Below, one piece after another: positions 11,951 to 24,242 of a stretch of 64,000 nucleotides of DNA (positions are counted from its first letter, which is position 1; each line of letters opens with the position of its first letter). The notes beneath the pieces were generated by a model. The model saw only the letters and a list, made by a program, of their open reading frames with translations. It ran no database searches and was not told where the DNA came from. The stretch comes from Eudromia elegans. Lineage: Eukaryota; Chordata; Aves; Tinamiformes; Tinamidae. Location of the stretch: positions 403,340 through 467,339 of the forward strand of contig PTEX01000312.1 in NCBI GenBank assembly GCA_003342815.1. The letters run 5' to 3'. The position numbers were made by a program, and so were the translations under genes.

Positions 11951-13272
11951 TTTTTTTATGGAAAATCTTAAACACCCACTTTTGAAAAAAAAAGAAAAAA
12001 ACAAAACACCTGTAAATCCCTTGATATTAACAATAAAAGCTCCAAATGTTTAGCTGCATTATGTAGGTCAACAGTGTAATTTTTGAATGATTAATTCTGT
12101 AATTCTGTGAGTTATAAAATCAGGAATTATTTCTGAAGCCTTTGCTGATTATTCCAGGTATATGACTAGTTTTGTACAGCAAGTCCTATACTTTGTTATT
12201 AAAAAAACATAAGGTGGTCTATGCTATTACAGTGCACCTTCCCATACCAGATTAAGCTTTCCAATTCTTCCAAAATTCATTCTTACTATTATACATATCC
12301 AAAATGACAGTGCTGTCCTATATCTCAGTATGAAGAATGTGGCAAAATTTCAGAAAGCTGTGAACTTCTTCTCTGAACTTGGATGAGCTTTGACTGATCT
12401 AGTCCCAACATTTTTCTCTTGTTGGCAATTCTGTATCCAAAATAGCCAAAAAAGAGCTATTTAGAAGTATGTTTCCGAGGCAGATGGCATAGATATATTT
12501 CATAAAAGCAGTCACATTAATAAACCAAATAATTACCTGAAGACTGAATTCTGCATGAAGGTAAACAGAGAATTCTCCTTTTACCCTTCATATCGAAAAA
12601 ATTAATAGGTTGCGTTTTGTTGTAGATAGAAAGGGCATGTTTGTGCAATTAAGCATGGAAGAATGCATGGTGATTTATTTTTTAAAAGGGCTTTAGATGT
12701 TTTACAGAGACTTCATTTTTATTTTTAGGAAACTGCAACACATGAATAAGAATATGTCTCTCGTGACCAGTGTGAACTGAATTTGCCTCTTGAAATACTT
12801 TATGTAGTAGAGCCCAGTTAACTTGAAACTTCTATAACTGTAGTTCAGCTGATGCAGTGCTGGTGACTGACATCATTTGACGAGCTCATTCATCCTGTGG
12901 TTTTTATTGAATAATGAGGCTTATTGCCAATGTCTTGCTGGTGGTGGTGACAGTTGGCTGTTCATTCTGAATTACAGGAAAATTCAGAACTCATGCAATT
13001 CTTTTCAGCTTCAGTGATTTCGTGTCTCTGCTGCTTAGTGGTACTATTAAGGCAAAACCCGCTGACACAGCTAGGCTCCACCAACTCTCTACTAATATTG
13101 CAGAAATTCTATGAATCCCATTCATACTAAGCATTAGCTAAGGAGAGGCTCAAATTTTAATGATGTGCAAATGATATTTTGTATAATGATACGCAAAGCT
13201 CTGGAGGCAGAGCAAAACCCAACAGAGACCCTGCTAGCTTTTCCAAAGAGCAGACTAAAATCTGGCTTTTTC

Positions 13273-13287
13273 TTTTTTTTTTTTTTT
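13273..13287 (+). repeat. T15 homopolymer
   Basis: Fifteen consecutive T in a longer pyrimidine tract (about 13266-13290). No retrotransposed sequence was recognised on either side. Confidence 0.9.
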
Positions 13288-13696
13288 CCCCTTTGTGCCT
13301 TCTTGCTTTCCTGTGTTTATCTGCAGTATGCCTCGGTAGGGAATTACCACATGCTTTAGGAACGTGTATGAAAGTTGTGTGAGGACCCCTGGTCACCACA
13401 TGCTGGAAGAACAGACACAGATACCTGCTGTGCCCAGCTGTGATTGACAGTGAGATCTCATGGGTCTGAAGTCTGGATCCCTGTCATTCAGTCCTGTGCA
13501 GGGCAGCTCTTCATCAGCCTCAGCTTCCTCTCTTGAGGTGCCTGTGGAGCTTTTCCACGTGCCTGCTGCCTCATTGCAGCACTTTAGCTGCATCATTAGC
13601 TGCTCTCACAGCGAGGTTGTTTCTTCTCAACCTCCCGCTTTGCTGGCTGATCTGAAAGGGCTCCTTTCATCATGAACATTTGCACTATGCTGTGAA

Positions 13697-13742
13697 AAAT
13701 AATAACAATAATAGCAGTAATAATAGCAACAATGATGATAAT
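13697..13742 (+). repeat. Imperfect (AAT)n/(AAC)n/(ATG)n trinucleotide tract
   Basis: A run of AAT, AAC, AGC and ATG triplets with interruptions. Typical of an old, degenerating trinucleotide microsatellite. Confidence 0.8.
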
Positions 13743-16700
13743 ATCCCTTTTCTTCCCTGTACTTTACAGCAGTGCAGTTTCTGTAATTTTTAAAATATGA
13801 TTCTGCTTTTCCTTCTAAGGTTTGTGATCAGACATGAGAGGCTCATAGCTCACGAGAGCAACTGCAATCCTGATGAAAATCCTTCCAGAGTAATATAAGA
13901 ATAATATTAGAAAACAGCTGTTTGTGATAGGGGTAAAAGGGGTTGATACCTACCTGATGCCAATTCTTCTTCAATGGACTGAAGGAGGGATACCAAATTC
14001 AGTGAAATTTACAGAACAAAAGATAAACCTTACTGGTCAGGGATTTGAAGAGTTTTTTAGAACCTAACTGGAAAACATGAAAGGATGCAGAATACTTCGT
14101 TATAAAATTTCTTATAGCAATCAGTTTGACAGATTGCTTCATTTTAATAACACCTCTATCCAATTTCATAAAATTCAGGGGGAATGTTCGTGGAGTGCTG
14201 AACAAAGAAGTGGATAATGGATGGAGAGAGACTTGTACGTATTTCAGACATTGTTCAGAGCATCTACAGCTACCATTAAAATGATGAGGGCTTCACCCTG
14301 TTCCTTCACACTTCAAGACTTTATTAGCTTATGTTCACAAGCTCTTTTATTCTGCACCCTCTTGGGTTATAAAAGGTTGGCAATATCACTGATAAAAAAA
14401 AACTAAGCATCTCCAGAACATCTTCCAAAGAATGGTCTGAATAAGGAGAATATGAGTTTTGGCATCTGTGTTAAATTACATAAGCCAGTAGAATCATTGA
14501 TCACGACAAAATCTCTTTTCAGAAGCGAGGCATTATGTAACTAGTACATCAAAAGCATTTATTTTGCAGATAAATGCACTATCAAAATCTGTGACCCTAT
14601 AACCAAATATTTATAATTCAAAGGTAATGCAGAAAGCAATCACTGCATCTGTGTCCAGTTTTATTTCATTTTAAAAAGGAATAAAGCTGAGAAGGAGAGA
14701 AGGAAGTTAATTAGTACTTTAATTATGTCTTTTGGCCTTGTCAAGACATTAGTACAGCGTCATCCATAAATGTGACTTTATAAATGCAGAAAAAAAAAAA
14801 AATTCTTACACTCTATCTTCCATTTTTGTGATGACTTAGCCACACCTACAGGAACTGAAGTTTTGCTTCTTGTCCATGTGTGTTGGTGTCTCTTGGATTG
14901 TCCTGGGCATCATAACCAAGAAATAGGTCTTCAGCCATGGTGGGCACTAGGAAAGGATTGATTCATTTTGGATTAACTGTTATGAATTCTGTTGATTCCC
15001 CCTCCCACTGCTTTTTGATCTCTGCTCTGGAAGCTGAATATTAAGAACATGGACTAGACACTGCTTTTACTTTGGTTAATGTGTTTAACTTTATTGAACT
15101 CACAGCCTGCTTTGTTTTATTCATGTTAGACTGTGGTTTAGGGAAATGCCCTCTCATACTATAAGAGATCAAGAAAAGGTTCTTTCTGAGAGCAACCTGT
15201 TTGTGAGAAAGTCTCTGCATGTAAGTGATCTCCCTATTAAATGAAAAAAAAAAACAAAACAAAACCCAAATTGTGGAGTACAAATTGCCAGATAATTCAT
15301 GGGGAATGTATTTTTCAGAGGCTTTGTGACTGAAGTCAAAAGCTACCTGGAAAAAGTAGTAAGGAATGCAGAGGAAGATCTCCAGTGCTGTTTCTTGGGA
15401 ATATGCTCCTGGCACACTGCAGAGCTGGCACTACCAAACTGAATGATGAGAATATGACTGTTTACTAACAGATTTTTCATAACTTCTCTTGACACGTTAC
15501 ATTTTATTACGAGCGTGACATAGATTTTCAAATTATTTGGAGTGGTGCAAAATAGGCTGTTATCAAGTGTCCCAGATGTTTTGGTCCTGAAAGTTCTTCA
15601 TAAACTTCTAAAACATCATTAGGCAAATTTGCTTTTTTATATGCTTTGACTTTTCAAAATATGTAAAGCACCATAAGGACTATCCATAATAATTTGACCT
15701 AATATCCAAAAACAAGTAATTTCCCAAGGTGCAGTGTAAAGCTCATTGTTTATCAGTAACATCTACAAGAATAGATTATATTTGTAGCATAATAGGATCA
15801 AACACTGGCAAACAAATGATGATATAAAGTCAGCTTTTATTGCTTTTACAACTGAATTGCCTTCACTTAGCTGTTTAGATGAAAGCAATAATACTTCAGT
15901 CCTTTCAGCTGAAATGATACAAGGGATTTGCTGAGTGTCTGTGAGGGACCCAACCTTTGCAATCTTTGTGTGTTAAGTGATCTTTTCCTATTGTAAACCT
16001 CTATCAGAAAGAAGTAATGATTCCAAAGCACAAATGTAATGTATGGAGAAGTAATAATACTTTTGAAAAAAATATTTTGACTGTTAATGTAAGCCAAACT
16101 CTGGACAGTTTAGGATTTGGTCAAAGCCCTTCGTCAAAACAGCCCTTCCTAAAAATCTCATTGATCCTTTATTTCAGCTTTCATATAATAATGTATGGAG
16201 TTATGGGAAAAAATACAGCGAGCATTCCCAGATGGAGATAATGTTATGTGTCAGGCCACAGTTATTTAAACTTCTTCATTTTCTTCACAGGAACCCTAAT
16301 TGAGGTCTTTGGCCTTTAACTCATGAGAAAGTCCAGCAAAAGTTGTAGTCTATTTCTTTGCAGAAACCCGACATATTTAAAATATAAATCAAATCCAAGT
16401 TTCTTAAGAGGTCAACAGATTATCTGAATAAAGAGGATATAAGTGGGAGTTCCTGATACCCGAGAAGCTCTAGCATCTGCTTATGGTTGCCTTGGGTCAG
16501 AGGGTGGTGGGGCATCTGTTCCGGCTGAGACCTCATTCTCCAAACAAGCACCTCTAGCTGATGCTGGGCAGAGCTCTGGGTAAAAGCTAGAGTATAGACT
16601 GACAGAGGCAAGCAACAGATGTAGCAGGTCATGCAGTTTGAGCAGCCTTTTGCAAAGAGCCCAGCAACACTACTTGAAGCAGCATATGGTAGGTACATGT

Positions 16701-16859
16701 TGTGGGGACAGAGGCCCTGACAGCTATTAGGGCAACTGATGCAACTCCTGCAGAGCTGGAGACTTTAACCGAGATGGAGCGTCAGCAGGTGGATGTAGCT
16801 CTGCATGCACTAATTGGCAGGGAATGCTTGGGACCTCTTCCTGAGGCTGGTGCTCTCTC

Positions 16860-17498
16860 TACCTGAAGGAGAAGTTCAGTGGTTGATGTGATGAGTTGTG
16901 AGAGGAGGCTGGACAACCCTTCATAATAAAAGAGGATGAGAAAGAGATCAACTAGGTCTTCTCTGGGACTTGGCAGCTTTGAGCGCCTTAGCCTCCAACT
17001 GCAGTAGAGGATGGGCAGATTCAGTACCTGTCAAGTTAAAAGTAGAAACTCCCATGGTTGTGAAGGCTGGAAACTGCTGACTTCTGGTTCAGAAGGAAGG
17101 CTCTTGCTTTACCAGGTGACTTGCATTTTTGGGATAGCTGATGACAAACTGGGAATGTTGTGATTCCCAATGTTGTTCAATGTTGTGAAATGAGAGCATC
17201 TGTGCTGCCTGAGCCAGGCAGGATCACCAGGGAAAAGCCATTGGCAGTTAGGAGTTGCCTTCTTTTTGTGGAAATGGAGGACCCAGTCAGCTCATGTGAC
17301 CTGTCAATGATAGATGTTTCCTACATGTTGTCGGTTTGTATTCAGGATATTGTGAAGAGGCTGCTGAAGTTTGCTTGGCCCTTGGACCAAGAGGAAGCTT
17401 CTCTGGTCTTCCCCATAAACGCTAATAATTCTACCAGGGGAAGATTAGAAAACTAGATTAGAACATGGCAAGGAGGGCTTTAAACTATGAATCTGCAT
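16860..17498 (+). mobile_element. Decayed CR1 ORF1 region fragment
   Basis: The stretch 17195-17456 aligns by eye with the esterase-like part of CR1 ORF1. In the frame ending at 17456, QDIVKRLLKF, WPLDQEEASLVF and NNSTRGRLEN stand where the family has motifs like VQDIVERLPRL, PSDHYPLLLF and NDTTRGNPEN. Upstream, GAGTTGCC near 17249 and ATGGAGGACCC near 17274 occupy the place of the 'GACTCCCTGCTGAG...GAGGC' catalytic block, but the GDS serine motif is not preserved. The tail GGCTTTAAACTA near 17478 resembles the segment between ORF1 and ORF2, so sequence between it and the esterase region seems deleted. The reading up to about 17190 is weaker. The copy lacks ORF2 and the 3' UTR. It is old and inactive; recognition is from family memory, and the left boundary is uncertain. 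Confidence 0.58.
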
Positions 17499-20255
17499 GT
17501 TTAGATTTCTCATTATGCTCCTCAAAGAGCCAGGTAAGAGCATCATGACTTACAGGTCTGTAGGATTTGCTTGCTCAAACTGCAAGCCCATGTCTGCAAG
17601 CTGTTAGTTGAGTAGTTGCACTTGGTCACAGTTCAGTTTTATAACCTACCTTTCACCACAAACTCAAAATACTTCATAATAAGTTATTCTGCAGCATGCA
17701 GACCTGTAGTAAGTCTGTAAGATGCTTAGGGCATATATTTAAATATCATTGACTCAAGTGGGGCAATAATGTGGCTGCTATACTGTATTGCTTAGGGATG
17801 TTTTCCTAGATCATGGTCTAATTGATGGATATATTCTTCAGGTAACAAACAGACATGAGGGTTCTGCAATAGTTCCCAAAGGAGCATAAAAAGGGCAGGA
17901 ATTTTCCTGGAAATTCAAAATGTTCATTTATCTATCCAAACCAAGCCTGAAATACACTGCTTGCTTCAAGAGTGAGAAGATCGTCTAAGTGATGAATAGC
18001 AAAAATCCCCACTAGCCTCTGAACAAGTGAATTGCATGAATAGGTGATGCTTTCAGAGGAATCGTGTTATCCTGGGAGCTTATTTGTGAGTTCATATCTG
18101 TGAATGTCATGCTATCTGATCTGGTTGATGATAGCTGAGAGCTCTGCAGACTGATAAAGCTACAAATACTATATGTAAAATACATGCATGTACAGACAGG
18201 TTGTACTGGGATGGTTATTTTCCCTTTCAAGAACTGCCTGTGAATATGAACACTGATTTTGTACCCATCACAGCTCATTTCTGAAATTTTGAAGTTCTAA
18301 AGCTACTGGTATCTCTTCTCTTCCCTGGAACTATGCTGCTGAGTGAAACACAACATTAGCTTAAACACTGTGCGGAATCTTGATAATCACAATAAATCAA
18401 TATAAATAACTCTAATTTACTTTTTCACTAGATATTAGTTCTCTAATCTATGAGCATGTGCCCCTGCTAATACTATTAACACCAGCATGAGCTGGCACCT
18501 GCAGGCCAAAAGAACAGAGATACTTACTGTTCATTCCTTAGGAGGTCATTTCAATGTAAAAAATGAGTGAAAATACTTTTTAAGGGTAATTTAGTGAGCT
18601 GATGTGGTAGCTATCCATCAGAGAAGTATTTTTATGCTTTTGTACTTCTCACTTGCTTCTAAGTCTCCTTTCTGTGTAAACAGTGTTCGCTGCAAGAGTA
18701 AACACTTCTCTTGCAAATTCTCCACTTCCAGGGCTCTAGCTTATGTGATCTACCCACTGATGCCCTCATGGCTTATCAGTGCTCTGTCATTTTGTATTTC
18801 ATGAAACCCTTTTCCAAGAAACTCTTTTTTGAATGCAGTATGTCACACGTACCTTGTCTGGGTTATACCCTCCATCACAAAGCTCAGCACAAATAGGCAG
18901 CCACTTTTTTTTTTATTCAGTTATGTCTCTGTCTCACTTTGTCTTCCCTCCTTTGGGTTCTTTTTAAACTGAGTATACGTGTGGAAATTCCTCTGACTTT
19001 TTTCCCACAGTTCTCTGGATTAGAAAGATAAGGTATATTTAGAGAGCTGCGTTCTCAAATCACTCCTTATGCTTATCCTACATATTGTAGCTCTGGATTT
19101 TTTTCTTGGAGCCCTTCAGCACGGTCTTCCTTTAGAAATATATTCCGAGATTCTCAGGTACTATACCACGCGCGTGTCAGAGTGTAAGGGACTTCTGAAT
19201 ATGTGTGGGCAAAAGAGATAAACAAATGATTTTGGTGCTTTGACTGTCACTATTAATTCTGCTGGTACTGTTTGCTTCCTGTTAATTATGCATGCACTAC
19301 CTTGGATGATAGGAATGTCAGTGCAGGCTTGCTAACATGATAAGTAAAGTTGCAACAAACCTATGGGAGTGAAAACACTGAATTAGTAAAAGGCTGTTAT
19401 TTATAATAGATGGGTCTCCTAAAGTGATATTGATTTAGAAAAGTTTCACTTGAAAAGAAGTATCTTTGTGTTAACTGATATTAATCACCAGACGGTGGTG
19501 ACTTTTTAAAAATCTGAGTAACTTTTTTCATCTAATATTGTTACTGAACTCCAAGTCAGCATAGAAAGCATTATATCTAAGTGAAATTTCCTACACAAGC
19601 CTTCCATGATGCTAATGGTCCTCCTACAAGGTTAACATCCACCAGAGACACTGGGGGTATATAGTTGTTTTAGTTTTGAGACAAGAATGTGCATTCCTAA
19701 CATGATGCTATGATATAGAATAGCAGATCAGAGGAAAAGAAAAACACTGCAGTATAAAAAGAGCCCCAAGCAAACCTTAAGAACAGCTTGCCATTGCTAG
19801 CCCTCCATTGCTGCTGTTGAACAGCAGGCACAACCAGAAAACAGCACACAGCCAGAAGAGTGACACTGGATAAAGGGGATAGCTCTAAGGTGGCACATCC
19901 TTTCTACTAGTGAGTTAATTGCATGATTGCTCAATTAAAATAAATGGAGAGAGGCGTTGTGTAGGAGGTGGTGTCAGAGTAACTGGCAGAGTAATGGCTT
20001 TTTTTCTTACTTTAATTGGACTACCAGCAGATTCTTCATTCTGTTTGAGATGTTCCTTTTTCTTCATAAGGAAGTTTCTAAGTGTAATACAAGGGAGCAT
20101 AAGGGTTACTCTTTTAGTGATTTAAGGATCCAGAACACCTCTAAGCACAGGGATAAGGAAGAGGTGAGATGATTTCTTCAGGCTGACTAGCAAAACTAAC
20201 CCTTTGCACCCTTAGCTGTCTGAACTTTCAAGAAGCAGATGTGAATGTCTCTAGA

Positions 20256-20310
20256 TTTTTTTCTTTTCTTTTTTTCTTTCTTTCTTTTCTGTTTTTTTTT
20301 TTTTTCCCTT
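20256..20310 (+). repeat. Pyrimidine-rich (T/C) tract
   Basis: Thirty-five pyrimidines without interruption, one G at 20291, then about nineteen more. It generates the phenylalanine-rich start of a spurious open frame. Confidence 0.9.
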
Positions 20311-22415
20311 ATGGTCTTTTTTTTGTTCCTACCTTACTGAGAAAGACTCAAAATCTGACATTGCACAAAACCAGGAGTACTTGTGATAGGAGGATTATTT
20401 TCTGCATAAAGAGGTATATAGTCTCCGGGAATGTTCTCTTCCTCAGACACAAAAAAATCATACTAGGATTAAAAACTGTCTATTCCAAGATTTGTGCTTT
20501 GGTTCCAAGCGCATCTAAAATGTGCAGACAGACGTGTACTAATGGTTTCTCTCATCCTTTTATTAATGTTGTCTTTCATTTGCTTAAAGGGTTTACCATG
20601 TATCTTACTAGGGCTCCTCTGAGCAAAAGAAACAATGGTCTCCCATGCTTTTTCCAGTCTTTTTAAGGAAAGTTGCTTTATTTCCTACATTGTTTCCAGT
20701 TTTTTACTGTGTAATTGCCTTTTTACAGGTAATTTTAGAGCTTGTATTTCATGTCCTGTATGTGTTCTCTCTATTTATTTATTGAGCATATGTCGATTGT
20801 TAAGGATCCCAAATCTCGAAGGCTTCACTGAAGTCAAAACCATGGACCTCTTTCTTTGTAAATCCCATTCTTTCTCAAGTTGTAATAACCCAGTGTTCTG
20901 GGGGAGGTAAGCACATGTAGTATCAGTTGCTACAGGGATTTCAAAGATACCTGCATGATATAATCACAAACAGAATAGGTGTGTTATGAGAGTATGCTAT
21001 GCCCAGACTTTAACTGCAAGATAAATGAAATTATCTGCATAAAAGATGTGTACTAAATATAGCATGGATCCTCCTCTACATTTCAGGAATCTGGATAACT
21101 TATTTATTTGTGTCTTCTCAGTAGGAAATATCTAATTCTAGATGCAGAATTCTAGACAGAGAGCATTCAAAAATATAAAAGCTCACATGCTGTTGTAAGT
21201 AATGGAGGAATAGGCAGATCCTTTAAGGTGAACGCTGGTGCAGCGTTGAATTTAGCCTCATTTGACATGGTTTTAGGGCATTTGTATGCCCCTAATGGGT
21301 ACCTCTCACAGCTTAGCAAGTCCTAGATCCACGTAAAAAGGTGATGTTATAGAAGAAATTAGCTTGCCTCAATTTCATGGAGTTTCATGCATGAGTCTAG
21401 AGCTACAATACGCAAACAAGTATTATGTGCAGACATATCCGCATTAAATGATGAACTGCAGGTTAATGGACTAGTAGGAGCAACTCAAAGAGCAACCACT
21501 TTTTTTTTTTTTTATGTCTCACCTTGAAAGTCTTTAGGGTTTCAGTTTTGTTATACTGCTGTCCATGGGCACTGATCCTTTCTTTCCTTTTTATAAGGAG
21601 ATAAGACTTCCTGTCAATGTGCTGGATTTGGTAAATTAAATTTCGGTGTTGTGTTACATCTAAATTCATGTAAGATGTTGTGTTTCAGTATTGTGGTGTG
21701 GTGAAGTAGCTCAACAAAAATCAATACCGCTGTGTAAACCACTTTCTTTACAGAAACCTCTAGTTCTTTTTGTTTGTTTGTACAAATTTGAGTCTCAAAA
21801 TTTAGTCGTATCTTTTTATCACGCAACTCGATAAAATGCACAGGATTTGAGACGCAACCAACTCTTGAAGACTTCCAAAACTGAAACACCATTGTATCTT
21901 GTTGCTTTTATTCCTCCCTGGCAATTTCACTGGCAAATATCAAAATAAACTGAGTCCTTTCCCTGGATTCAATTAGTTATTCGCCATAAACAAAGCAGTA
22001 ATTTTTTTTCTTATATTGCCAACTAAGATCCAAAGATTATTCTATTTTTGACATACTCCTCCACATTAACTTGTATCTTTCTGTTAAAAAAATCGAAACC
22101 AGCAAAAGCATATTGTTTCAAGGGTTATTAAATATTAATCTATTTAACATTAATAATTGATTGCTATCAAACTCTTCTTGAGAAATTGGAGAGTTTAGGA
22201 GGGTGCAAAGAAAAACAACTTGTTTTCTATCATGAGTGAAAAATCATGGTTCTACTTTGTGACACTGAAGTATCTATTAGTTGCATACTCTAATTGGTCT
22301 TTTTGTCACTATGCATATTTCACTTTCAAAATCAGCAAAATGCATACGAGCATTTCTGATAATTCACAGTGACATAGCTATTTTCCTTCTTAGATAAATT
22401 AATATAACTTCCATT

Positions 22416-22445
22416 TATATATATGTCATATATGACATATATATA
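22416..22445. repeat. 30-bp perfect AT-rich palindrome
   Basis: The core GTCATATATGAC is flanked symmetrically by nine alternating A/T bases, giving a perfect 30-bp palindrome centred between 22430 and 22431. AT-rich palindromes of this sort can extrude as cruciforms and are often unstable. There is no sign of a gene or mobile element around it. Confidence 0.92.
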
Positions 22446-23102
22446 TATATCTATAACATTATGGGATCCTACTATTAATATAAATGGTAACCTGTGTCAT
22501 ATCAGTGCATTCAGTGGCTTTTACCAAAGCAGAAAAAAAATACTGGCCTGTTGACCAGAAAGTGATCATTTTAACACTGCTGTAACTGTTTCCCTTTGAG
22601 CATCTCAAATATGAATATGTAGATTAAAGAAATGATGAAGGACAATCATCAGCTGAAAATATTGCCATTTCTTAACTTTACAGTAAATAGCATTCGTGCT
22701 CATCTTGTGCATCTTATCTAAGAGGTAAGGTTTAAAAATAAATATATACATAAAAATATCTAAGCACAGTGCCAGATATGAATTACAGAAAGCTTCAGTA
22801 ATTACCAGTGAAGCTACTTATTCAGGCCTATGTGTAAAGTAATGAATACATAGCATTCTTAAGCTATTTATATTTCAAAAAAATCACCATCTTTCCAAAT
22901 TGCCTCTATAACGATATTCAAATATTATCTGATGTTAGAAAGTAATCACGTTTAAGAACTCTGTGCTTCCACAACAGTTTCTATGCAAAGGATTTAAAAA
23001 TATTTACTGTAAATTATGTGAAGGCACGTAATTGACACAGACAAGTCTCATTTTTCTACACTGTATGAGAATATACACTGTATATATTTTCTATCTATAT
23101 AA

Positions 23103-23170
23103 GGGCCACATTTCAAAGGGTATTTGGGCACCTAAGTATGCAGATAGGGTCTAGCTGGATTTGCAAATAT
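23103..23170. repeat. Possible ancient MITE-like relic (CCTAAG type)
   Basis: CATTTCAAAGGGTATTTGGG followed by CACCTAAGTATGCAGATAGG resembles an old amniote repeat with the pattern 'TTTTCAAAGG...TAGGTGCCTAA...TGCAGATAGGC'. I know that pattern from turtle and crocodilian genomes and cannot assign it a named family with certainty. The copy is short and its ends are unclear. Confidence 0.4.
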
Positions 23171-24193
23171 TGGCATGTTTACTAACTAATCATCTGGACT
23201 ATTCTTTATTAGTTATTCAGAGCATAAGAGTCACTTGAGACACATGACACTTTTATTCCTGGAGAGTTATCATCCCACTTGACAAACAAGAATAATAAGC
23301 ATTATAAGCAGTATCTTTTTAATGAGCTTCTGTGTCTAGGGCAGCATTAGAAAAATATTGAACATTTCAGAGCATATGCATAACAAAGATGCACGTGTGA
23401 CAAAATAGTCTTCAGAAAAAAGTGAAGCACACTGTAAAGTACCATTTCCTTCTTTTACACTGACTGACACACAAGATTAAAATTCACTAATTGGACTTAT
23501 GTTATTTCTACATGCACACTTTGTCTAAACTTTCTCTGACCAAGTCTGAAATTATTGGCCCTCTGGAATGAAAAATGTGCTTAATAGTTTTGCTTGCCTA
23601 GCACAATGGACTTCTCCAAGGATAAACACATATGTGGCAGGGGCGGGAGATAAACAAAATCCAGCATCCTCTACAGAAATCTAAGCTCTACTCTCTCCCC
23701 TTATGCAGTGTTTCTGACCAGACTCCTTGACTTAACTCCTTATGCTGGGAGGACCCGCAAGTGACAGACCTTTTCTGTTTGTTAATGTACTGCCGGAGGC
23801 ACTCAGGCAGTGCAATGATTATTGCACTATAAGGACATACGTGGAAATAATTGATAAGAGCCACAACTGCGAGCAGTTCCTTCCTTTTCTTTGCTTATTG
23901 TTGATAATATATCACTCGTGCCTAAAACAAACAAGTAGAAAATCATTCAGCAGAGATGGAGTAGCATGTTTCCTTTTCTCTGCAGGCTGTGCACAAGAAG
24001 CAATTAGATTGAGAAGAGCCTTAATTTATGAAAGTGTTGTTTACATATTGGTTCAGAAGGGCCAGAGAGGAGAGAGTGATTGACAGAAACTTCAGTGCGT
24101 GCAGGGAGACTCATGGAGATCCCAGGAATAAGACACATTTACCTGTGGAGCACGAAATGTGAGTAGCAGAAGCAAAACCTTAATTATTATTAG

Positions 24194-24242
24194 TTTTTCC
24201 TTTTTCTCTTCTTCTTCCTCACCTTCCTTTCCCCTTCCTCCC
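24194..24242 (+). repeat. Mixed C/T pyrimidine tract
   Basis: Two uninterrupted pyrimidine runs (27 and 21 nt) are separated by one A at 24221. Mixed C/T mirror-like tracts can adopt triplex (H-DNA) form, but no exact mirror repeat was confirmed. Confidence 0.85.

Larger units (their letters stand above)
6592..16859. other. Non-coding interval, about 10 kb, no gene seen
   Basis: AT-rich sequence without a recognised repeat longer than a microsatellite. The longest open frames (131 codons at 10587-10982 plus, 124 codons at 15041-15415 minus) are rich in F, L, I, K and S as expected from T/A-rich DNA. They show no domain, signal or codon bias. Stretches at about 8300-8520, 11230-11460 and 12830-13010 are more complex and contain clustered ATTA, E-box and similar motifs, so they are listed as candidate regulatory sequence in the findings. 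A GC-richer islet lies at about 13385-13680. Confidence 0.65.

Noticed and set aside
14372-14385. TATAAAAGG-like sequence as a promoter
   Set aside because: An isolated TATA-like string in AT-rich DNA with no downstream gene, initiator or CpG context.
15041-15415. 124-codon open frame, minus strand
   Set aside because: Composition and lack of recognisable motifs fit a chance frame. It runs through an A-rich tract at 15244-15265.
20241-20666. 141-codon open frame, plus strand, the longest in the window
   Set aside because: Its start lies in a T/C tract that gives a phenylalanine run. The rest has no domain, no consistent codon bias and no similarity to a family I know.
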